NCBI RefSeq assembly: GCF_045679555.1
Contig: NC_092094.1
Coordinates: 37,092,430 to 37,156,429, forward strand
Direction: 5' to 3'
Length of the DNA: 64,000 bases
From: Salvelinus alpinus
Taxonomy: Eukaryota > Chordata > Actinopteri > Salmoniformes > Salmonidae
Below the pieces are notes generated by a model, which was given only the letters and a program-made list of their open reading frames with translations, did not search any database and was not told the origin of the DNA. Position 1 is the first letter of the stretch; every line of letters begins with the position of its first letter. Shown in pieces: positions 55,049-64,000 of the stretch. The translations under genes and the position numbers were made by a program.

Positions 55049-57037
55049 TAGGGTTTCAAAGGGTCGGAAACGTTCCGGTAAATTTCCTGAATTTCTCCAG
55101 AAATTTTCCATGGAAAGTTAAGCTCCGGAACTTTGGGAATTTTGTTTAAATTCATCCAAAAAGTTAGCTTATTGGAAGAAATTTCTGAATGTTCTTCGCC
55201 CAGCATACACCCCTCCAGCCAGACATGCTTTATCTACTCATTTGCTGGATGCAGAGTTCAACAGAGTTCAAGTGAAGATCAAGCAAATCATAGAGAAAGC
55301 AGACAGTATTGCAATAATCTCTGATGGGTGGTCGAATGTTCATGGGCAAGGAATAATTAACTACATCATCTCCACCCCTCAACCAGTATTTGACAAGAGC
55401 ACAGACACAAGGGACAACAGACACACCGGTCCCTACATTGCAGATGAGCTGAAGGCAGTCATCAATGACCTTGGACCACAGAAGGTATTTGCACTGGTGA
55501 CAGACAATGTTGCGAACATGAAGGCTGCTTGGTCTACAGTGGAGGAGTCCTACCCTCACATCACACCCATTGGCTGTGCTGCTCATGCATTGAATCTGCT
55601 CCTCAAGGACATCATGGCACTGAAAACAATGGATACACTACAAGAGAGCCAAGGAAATTGTTAGGTATGTGAAGGGTCATCAAGTTATAGCAGCAATCTA
55701 CCTCATCAAGCGAAGTGAGAATAATAAGAGCACCACATTGAAGCTGCCCAGCAACACCCGCTGGGGTGGTGTTGTCATCATGTTTGACAGTCTCCTGGAG
55801 GGGAAGGAGTCTTTCCAAGAAATGGCCATATCACGTCTGCCGATATGGACAGTCCCATCAAGAGGATCCTCCTGGATGATGTATTTTGGGAGAGAGTGGT
55901 AAGCAGCCTGAAACTCCTGAAACCTATAGCAGTAGCCAGCGCACTGATTGAGGGAGACAATTCCATCTTGTCTGATGTTCAGACTCTGCTTGCAGATGTA
56001 AGAGAAGAAATCCGTGATGCCCTGCCCACTTCACTGTTGCTCCAAGCAGAGGAAACTGCAGTTCTGAAATACATCAAAAAGCGTGACGACTTCTGCCTGA
56101 AGCCCATACACGCCGCAGTGTACATGTTGGACCCCAAGTATGCTGGCAAGATTATCCTGTCTGGTGCAGAGATCAACAAGGCCTATGGTGTCATCCTTAT
56201 TGTCTCGCTACCTTGGCCTGGATGAGGGAAAGGTTCTTGGCAGTCTGGCAAAGTACACTTCCAAGCAAGGGCTTTGGGATGGAGATGCAATATGGCAGTC
56301 ATGCCAACATATCTCATCAGCCACCTGGTGGATGGGACTATGTGGATCTGAGGCTCTTTCCCTGTTGCCTCCTTCATCCTCTAAATCCCACCAACATCAG
56401 CCGCCTCAGAGCGCAACTGGTCCTTGTTTGGGAACACACACACCAAAGCACGCAACAGCCTGACCAATAGAAAGGTTGAAAAATTGGTGGTCATCTGGGC
56501 AAATTTGAGTTTTTTTTAGCCTGACAATGAGCCATTCTCAACAAGGTTGGAAAGTGACAGTGAAGATGAGGCCTCAGAGTCTGATGTTCAAGAGCTGGAC
56601 AATGAGAAGGTCCAGGGAGAAGACATGGAAGCTTGAGAGGAAGACAACCAAAGCTTTAGTTTCTGGACTATTATTTTACAGATGTATGTTGAAAATGTTT
56701 TTGGGAGATGCTATGGATCATTGAGGATCATTCAATATTCCTTTTCTTTTGTTTTTCAGTGAAATCATTCCATGTGAAGAGTCAACTCATTTAATTAAAG
56801 TTAAGTTCTATTGGAAGGATTGAATCATTTGCAATTATGTCTACTTATGATAAGGTAAAAGGTTTATGTTTCTGTCTCTGTATGATACTGTATGGTAAAT
56901 ATATCCAATGCAAAAAACATCTACATTTAAATGGTATTAATATTCATTTGCATATATTTCTGTTAATTCCCATATATTCCCGTTAATTCCCATGGAAAGT
57001 TTCCACCTCTGAATATTCCCCAAAATGTGCAACCCTA
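55049..57037 (+). mobile_element. hAT element, copy 2, internally deleted, with 8-bp target duplication
   Basis: Left end TAGGGTTTCAAAGGGTCGGAA and right end ATGTGCAACCCTA. GTGATAAT is directly repeated at 55041-55048 and 57038-57045, a perfect 8-bp duplication as expected for hAT. At about 55165 the sequence jumps from terminal sequence into the middle of the transposase, so the BED finger and N-terminus are missing. Frames 55242-55664, 55669-55902 and 55845-56225 carry NTRWGGVVIMFDSLLEGKES and AVYMLDPKYAGKIILSGAEI, nearly identical to copy 1. It carries WSTVEESYPHITPIGCAAHA, which copy 1 has lost. Confidence 0.9.
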
Positions 57038-57045
57038 GTGATAAT

Positions 57046-59838
57046 GATTATAAAAATATACATAAACAGATACTGTACATAACCAGCAGTCTATGGTATG
57101 GCTAACTAGGTATACTCACCACCACTGGGGACCAACGAACTCCAACCACCTATTCTGCATGATAGGGTCATTGGCTATGCATCCTGCTGCATGGTCAATC
57201 CGTATAGGGCGCTTCAGTCTCAAACGGCCGTGATCCTTTGAACGTGGTGGGGGCAATGAAACAACAGAGCCCCATTTAATGAAGGGATGCGAAGTGGGCG
57301 GAAACAAAAGGGGGCATAATTGATTGTTATCCAAACCGAACCTACATTTACTCATTGTGACTGAGGTTCCCTTTTAGATTAGACTGACTTCATGACCAAT
57401 ATTATATTATTTACACTGTAGTCAATTTTGACACTAATATAAGTGTCTCATCGATGCCACATAGGCTGTTTTCAAAGGGATTAGTTGTTTTTTAGTCGCT
57501 CTTTAAAAATATTACAATTAAAATGTTAACCTATTGACTTGACTGTGAGAATTAGAAGCTGTTGTATTCTGATCTGTTAGTACTCTACTTATCTCACCCC
57601 TCATTTAGGATGGGACTTTGGGTTACAGCATGACCTCACAATCACAGGAAAATAATGGTCACATGTGACTGTACACATGTGAACAAATGTTGCCCTTTAA
57701 ATTCATAGAATTTACATCTTAATATTTTTTTAGAGAGGTAAATATAACCATGTTATTGATGCTCCGGGGGAAAAAAAATGGCATTTTGGGGTGAATTTAC
57801 GTACACGTTTTGTATTTGATCATCTAAAAATACATGTATGATGTTAATAAAGTGCATGTTCTGAGTGTGGGCTGTGATGACAGTATAGTCACAGGAAAAG
57901 ACTGGCCAGTGTTTCCGCTCATCGAACTGCTTTTGAATGTCAGTGTGGGTCTGGCTGACTAGTGCTTCCAGATGAAAGGGCACTGGTGCCAAAGAGGGAG
58001 GTATAGCACACACACACACACTTTACACTTCCTCTATGTTTGTCTTACTATATAGCCTTGAGAGTAAGATGTTTAATAGCCTTATCATAAACATTGTATG
58101 ATTTTTCATTTGAGTGTTTGATTGACATGTGTGATGTGTGAGTCTCTGTGTGGGATGGATGAAGTTCAGATGTCTGTTCAGAGCTGGTGTCTCAGACACC
58201 GCCCCCAACTCCCCCCACTTCTTACCAAAGCAATGCTTGGTTAAGTTGGATCCTTTAACAGATTGCGCTCAAATAAATACTATACAATTCTATCCTTGGG
58301 TAACATTTCTAGTTTGGGAGGCCTTTATTTTTATCCCTAAAGCACTCTGAGTCTACCCAGAGAGAGACTCGGGCAGAAGTGTAGCCCATTTTAACATCTC
58401 TTTATTAATTTACAAGGCAGATGCTCTTGTCCAGGCTCAGTTGATCTGACGGATGTACAGTATTTTGCTCAGTAACAGGGCTAGTAGGCTAGTTTATTAT
58501 ACAAACCAATCAGTGCAAATTATAACAGCTGCCTCACTCAGATCACCAAAATATATGAACAATGTCAAAGAATATTAAAAACTAACATATGTTGATATAT
58601 TATCAACATGTTTTCAGTACCTCTTTTATATCAGGGTTGCATAAGATTAACTCCACTAACCACACTAAAAGTGCATAATGTCAGAGTTCGTTCTTGTGCA
58701 TCCATCCACAATAAAGATAGATGTATATGTAACTAGTGATTGACGTTGTTGTGGAAATAGGTTAGTTAACAACCTATGGGAATCTGGTTTAGTTGCCTGT
58801 GTGTCTCTGTTACCCTTAGTTTCATTCTTGTATTATTTTATCTCCACTGTTTCTGTCAACATGCAGTGAGGTTGCTCTACTCTGGGAATGAGAAGGGAGG
58901 GAGAGGGGCAGAGGACAGCCACATGTCCTCCTCTCCTCAGAGAATAGTATATATTATTCTACAGATCCAGTTTCAAGGCTGCAGTTAACTCTGTGGTGAC
59001 TATTGATGTTCTTTTATAAGCAAACTCAAATGGACATTTACTGTCAGAACAGAGTGTATGAAGCTCATTGACATGACATAATCATATAAACTTAGATCAA
59101 TGATAAAAGGTCAGCAAAGTTTAAAGTTTCATGGCTTACATATGTTCTGTGCTCAAAGAGAGACCCCCAGTGTCCTGTAAATCCAGTGAACCCACACTAT
59201 CACCGTCACGGCATCCTCCACATAGTGTCACTCTCTATCCAAAGGAGGGCAGTGTTTAACAAGGACAGAGTTTCAGTTAACCGTTGACCTGTCTCTGCAA
59301 GTTTTGGTGAGAATGATTAACAGATACATTCATTTTCAGGGAACAATCAAAATGATGTTGACATTTTTTTTCTCTGTAAATATAAAAATGTGATGAAATA
59401 ACATGTTTAGATACTTTATGGTTAATCATGTATACCCCCTTCAACCAATTATCAATTCATCAGTAGCCTAGCCTAAATCACATCACAACAAATATTTAAG
59501 TACATTCCTTTGAATGTCTGAGCTCCAGCTGTGGTTAATATTTGTTTGCTGCCTCTACTCCTCTCTGTCGTCTTTCCCCCGTCCTCCTCTAGTCCTACGT
59601 CAGAGAGTATGGATTGTAATTATCAGGTCTCATCATCAGCGCGTTGTGTGGGCGCCACTCCAGCCCTCTCAGCAGATCAAAGATAACTCACATTGTTTAT
59701 ATGTTTAAGAGGTGAGAGAGGAAAGAGAGGAGAGGGTTGTTCTGTTTGTACCTAGAACAAATACACGAGTTAGATTAAGAAACAAATTAACAGCAACAAA
59801 TTTGACACAAACAGATGGTTGGAGGAAGCTTAGCCATA
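57046..59838. other. no gene seen
   Basis: Single-copy-looking, moderately AT-rich sequence. Short CA run at 58010-58021. ORFs of 60-88 codons on both strands lack domains, and none is bounded by convincing splice sites. Possibly intronic or intergenic. Confidence 0.3.
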
Positions 59839-61580
59839 CTGTGCCTTGCAAAAGTATTCAGGCCCCTTGGATTTCTTCACATTTTATTGTTTTACAAAGA
59901 GGGATTAAAATGTATTTAATTAAAAAAAATGTTAACAGTATACACAAAATAGTTTGCAATGTCAAACGGGAAGAACATTTTATTTTTAAAGATGAAAGAA
60001 AAAATCAAAGAACTAAAATATAGTCATTGCATAAGAAGTAATCTCCTTTGTTATGGCAAGCCTAAATCAGTTCAGGAGTAACATTTGGCTTATCAAATCA
60101 CATAAAAAGTTACATGGACTCACTGTGTGAAATAATAGGGTTTGACATGATTTTTAAATGACTAACCCTTCCTCTGTTCCCCATACATACAACATCTGTA
60201 AGGTCCCCCAGTCAAGTACTGAATTTCAAGCACAGATTAATCTACAAAGACCAGGGAGCTTTTCGAAAGCCTCATTAAAAAGGGCAGTGATTGGTAGAAG
60301 GGTAACAATAACAAATCAGACTTTGAATATCTCCTTAAGCATAGTCTAATTAATTATGATGTGCATTCTGTAGTAAACCACCCAGTCACCTCAAAGTTAC
60401 AGTCGTCCTGAACTGAGCTGCAGGACAAGAACGAAACTGCTCAGGGATGTTACCATGAGGCCATTGGTGATTTTAAAACAGCTACAGAATTCAATGGCTA
60501 TGATGGGAGAGAACTGAGGATGGATCAACAACATTGTAGTGGCTCCAAAATAATGACCTAAATGACAGAGTGAAAAGAAGAACACAAATATACAAAATAC
60601 AAATATTCCAAAACATGCAACAAGGCACTAAAGTAATACTGGCCTAAACGCAAAGCCCTATGTTTGGGGCAAATCCAACACAAAACATCACTGCATAACT
60701 ACCTCCTTATTTTCAAGTATGGTGGTGGCTGCATCATGTTATCGGTATACTTGACATCAGCAAACGCTGGGGAGTTTTTCAGGATAAAAAGAAATGTGAA
60801 AGGGCTAAGCACAGGCAAAATCCTAGAGCAAAACCTGCTTCAGTCTGCTTTACATTTGAAGGGCTCCCGAGTGGCGCAGCGGTCTAAGGCACTGCATCTC
60901 AGTGCTAGAGGTGTCACTACAGACCCTGGTTCAATTTCAGGCTGTATCACAACTGGTCGTGATTGGGAGTCCCATAGGGCGGAGCACAATTGGCCAAGAG
61001 TTGCTGGGGTAGGCCGTCATTGTAAATAAGAATTTGTTCTTAACTGACTTGCCTGATTAAATAAATAAAAGACACTGGGAGAAGACAATAACCTACAACA
61101 CAAGGCCAAATCTACACTGGAGTTGCTTACCAAGAAGACAGTGAATGTTTTTAAGTGGCCAAGTTACAGTTTGACTTAAACCTGCTTGAAATACTATGGC
61201 AAGACTTGAAAATTGCTGTCAAGCCATGTTCCCCAACATCTTGGCAGAGTTTGAAGAATTTTGAAAAGAATAATAGGCAAATATTGTACAATCCAGGTGT
61301 GCAAAGAAGTTAGAAACTTATCCAAGAAGACTCACAGTTGTAATCGCTGCCAAAGGTGTTTCTAACATGTAGGGAGCTGAATAATTATGTAGCAACTCTA
61401 TTTTACGTAATTTGTATTAATACACAAAAATACATAAAAACATTTCTTCTGCTTTGACATTAGAGTATTTTGTGTAGATTGTTAACAAAACATGTCAATT
61501 AAATCCATTTTAATCCCACTTTGTAACACAATTTTTTTTTTAAGAAATCCAAGGGGTCTGAATACTTTTGTAAGGCACTG
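59839..61580 (+). mobile_element. Tc1-like transposon (third ITR family) with nested SINE
   Basis: The left end CTGTGCCTTGCAAAAGTATTC and right end GAATACTTTTGTAAGGCACTG are inverted repeats extending into TTGGATTTCTT and AAGAAATCCAA. Both are flanked by TA (59837-59838, 61581-61582). The interior is a heavily mutated plus-strand transposase: YGGGCIM(L)S-like box at about 60718-60745 and remnants of the WLSLNPLD-like end at about 61180-61220. A SINE interrupts at 60861. Confidence 0.85.
60861..61069 (+). mobile_element. tRNA-derived SINE (GGGCTCCCGAGTGGCGCAG family), second copy
   Basis: A box GTGGCGCAGCGGTCTAAGG, B box GGTTCAATTTC, central GGGAGTCCCATAGGGCGG, tail AATTTGTTCTTAACTGACTTG and AAATAAATAAAA. 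Same family as 540-779. It lacks the GCGTCGTCCGG segment. Confidence 0.92.
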
Positions 61581-61582
61581 TA

Positions 61583-64000
61583 TATACAGTATAACCTACA
61601 GCTACAGTTTGCATAAATGTTGTCCCTGAAAAGTGTCCCACTCCAAACCCTGCCTAGTATATCTAAGAAATGTGGGAGTGGAAGACTGTTCAGTCAGAAA
61701 TAGAAATTCAGGAATTGCACTGTATCTATAACTTGCTTGGACTGTTCCTTTCTTTAAATGGCTGCTGTTGTCTGGTTCAACATGAGCAGGAAGTGTAGCG
61801 CTCCAAGTCAGCTCCAGGAAACGAGAAAAAACACCAAAAGCCCCTTTGTGTTGCCTTCCTTATTTACAATTGTTTACTGGCCACAACTACATTATCAGAA
61901 TATATTTCTGACCCTGTCACAGGGTCATGTGCTGCATAGGGATTCCAAACACAAAAAATACATAGAAATCACAGCCTCTCTGTGCAAATGAACTAGCCAG
62001 GCAGGCATGGGATGAGTCTTTCAAGGGAGGGAGGTAGAATTTAATTTGCTGCTGTTTCTACAAGTGCATGAAGGTGTCTTTGTCTCCACTGAATGGTTTG
62101 TGTTTTGATTAAATGTTCAGCTGAAGTAAAAGAAACACTGAGCAATGATCTCATCGCTGGTGCTGTTTTCCGGAATGGAAACCAGGAGCATGTTTAGCTT
62201 TTCTCTGTCTACTTCTCCCTTCTTTCTCAATTTCTCGTCAGTGTAACAGACACTCAGCACTCTTTAGTGGCTTGAATGGGATCTTTAATGGGAACTCCAG
62301 TGAGAGGCCCTTAGCTGATATTTAATTACCTCAGGGCTCTGGAGCGGCTCCATACTTTTCTTCTCAGGCCCATTATGCTGCGCTTAGCTGAGATGAGTGA
62401 GGAGGTCAGACCGGACTGGACCCAGGCCCAGCACAACTGACCAGGCCCAATAAGGTGGAACACTGACAAAACCTCACTCAGAAAGGCAAGGTCCACACAG
62501 GAATACATCATTAGCATTTCACCCTAAAATACATAGGAGGTAAACATCCACAAGGACATAGAGACATACATACATTAATGGATTGATGTGACCATATGCT
62601 CAGAGAGTGAATATGTGCACCTCCCCCTCCATCAAGGCCAGCTTAGATGAGATGCCATCTCTTCCACTTCCTCCCACAGAGCTGTGAGGATGGGGGGGTA
62701 GTGGTAATCAGAAGATCAGGCCTGAGCCGACATGGTACCACCCAGCTCTAATGGGTTCAGAAGAGGGTCGGAATTTGGGGAGGGGAGAGAGATTATCCAG
62801 GGCTGAGGGGCAGGCAGGGCGATTCTCTCCCTCAGGCCCCCATCTAGCATTGTCCGGAAGTGTAAAGGGCGACTAGTGTCATCATGGGGAGGTCCTCCAG
62901 AATACGACTAGCTACTGTCAGCAGCCCTGGAGCAACTGTCAAATCAGGGACAAAGCCCCAACCCCCATGTCTCCCCCTGCTGTGTCTCGATGTAAAGTGA
63001 CAGATTTTTACAATGTTACAAAACATTCAGTCATTTGTAACAAAGTGGTTGTCCGTTATTCAACAGGCCCAGATACTGTATATACGTTGAGCAGTTGGCC
63101 TCAGGAGGATCAAGAGGGAAAAGAAAAGGGAGGGTTGATGTTCTGGGTTGGCAGAGGAACCATTCCTTCCTCTCTACCAATCATACTCCTTTCCTTTTGC
63201 TAAAGTGTTTCTCAAATTCAGTATAGTAAAAATAAATATTGAGTTTTCAAGTCTTTGATAATGCATGTTTTAGATGCCTACTGGCGAGATGTGATCTCCC
63301 AAGAACTGGAGCCTGCAGCTCCTGCCGTTTAGTGAGGGCTTTCTGAGGTAAAATATCTAAAGAGAGGCCCTTCTAAAGAGAAAATCAAACTACACTATAA
63401 ACAAACATGTAAACACTGTCTCTCAGTGTTTCTTTAAAGGTTTTTGCAATCCTGCATTCCACCCCCCTGTTCATACAGAGCCTTTGATTTTATGTTCTTA
63501 TAAGTTGATAAATGTCTTCAGGCTCTACAGCTCAGGGACAGCTAATTCTCTCCATATGTGTGTTTGTCTGTGTTTGTGTGCTGCATTAAGAGATGTTAAA
63601 CCCATTGGCTCATATACTCCGAAATTATTATCATGAAAAAACTGCTTATTGGATCAACTTCTTTTAATAAGGTTGTTTATTAATCTAGGTAAAAAACTGA
63701 GTTAATTTGCCTATTAATCATATTACTGTAGTGATTAATAATTGAGAGAGAGTCTACATCAGCATAAAATAGATGAAAAGCCCATTATCTGTAACCATAG
63801 CAGCCATTTATCACAAACATCGGCTTCTCTGGCAAGGTGAGAGCTGGAAATATTCTTCAAATAATTTGAGGAACTATTGTCATTCTCAATTGATTCTAAA
63901 AACAGACTTTGTTTACTTGCTGTTTGAGGTGAAGAAAAATGACTTTGAGAAGCTCCACAGCTCATTAGTGGTGGTGACAATAAGAAGACAATAAGAAATA
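61583..64000. other. no gene seen
   Basis: Single-copy-looking sequence without repeats of known type, exons or RNA genes that I can support. Some GC-richer purine-rich stretches occur at 62620-62960. Confidence 0.3.

Noticed and set aside
57753-58019. 88-codon minus ORF at 57.8-58.0 kb
   Set aside because: Low-complexity start, no domain, no splice context.
62844-63203. ORFs in the 62.8-63.2 kb GC-richer stretch
   Set aside because: Both strands give short frames of similar length, with no conserved motif. Not distinguishable from chance.

Overview
The window looks like salmonid fish DNA (Salmo, Oncorhynchus or a close relative). It carries an HpaI-type SINE, SINEs starting GGGCTCCCGAGTGGCGCAG, RSg-1-like LINEs whose 3' tail matches those SINE tails, several Tc1-like transposon families with TA-flanked inverted repeats, and Ty3/gypsy-type solo LTRs of kinds common in salmonid genomes. 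Protein-coding host sequence is sparse. Most of the 64 kb is transposable elements inserted into one another.

Host genes. (1) At 4133-4195 on the minus strand is a 21-codon first coding exon followed by a GTAAGT donor. It matches the N-terminus of the polarity protein Par6 (pard6a type), with a perfect CRE about 230 bp upstream of the ATG. The rest of that gene would lie beyond the left edge. (2) At 27476-29928 on the plus strand is a six-exon short-chain dehydrogenase/reductase of the C-factor/carbonyl reductase kind. It is damaged by a one-base deletion with a stop in exon 3 and by loss of a nucleotide-binding glycine, and a solo LTR sits in intron 2. No other convincing host exon was seen, and 57-64 kb is mostly unannotated intergenic or intronic sequence.

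Layout. 0-4.1 kb: Tc1 fragment, SINE, a possible degenerate DNA transposon, presumed pard6a intron 1. 4.1-4.5 kb: pard6a exon 1 and promoter. 5.0-18.5 kb: one old minus-strand LINE cut into pieces by a Rex-like LINE, a Tc1 deletion derivative and a composite block. That block has hAT-like ends and contains half a Tc1, a two-gene PIF/Harbinger element, a solo LTR and a second Rex-like LINE. 18.5-27 kb: (CT)n tract, a hAT MITE, an RSg-1-like LINE with a long open reverse transcriptase frame, a hAT transposase fragment, a palindromic MITE and a second Tc1 derivative. 27.5-29.9 kb: the SDR pseudogene. 30.4-32.6 kb: small repeats, a Tc1 fold-back and an L2-like LINE split by a solo LTR. 32.6-45.25 kb: a damaged Ty3/gypsy element containing (a) a complete non-autonomous LTR element with a proline-rich repeat ORF and (b) a nearly full-length RSg-1-like LINE, itself containing a complete 1.6-kb Tc1 transposon. 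45.25-47.6 and 55.05-57.04 kb: two closely related hAT elements. 48.1-54.7 kb: two more Tc1 elements, one holding a Rex-like LINE and one holding a 1.45-kb TTAA-flanked element. 59.8-61.6 kb: a Tc1 element containing a SINE.

The insertion order can be read directly from target-site duplications: GTTTT, CACAG, TGCAG, CCACC, GAATAT, GTGATAAT, TTAA and TA. The two least familiar items are the non-autonomous LTR element at 32845-35295, with near-identical LTRs and no pol, and the 2A-type ribosome-skipping motif near the N-terminus of the RSg-1-like LINE at 41.7 kb.
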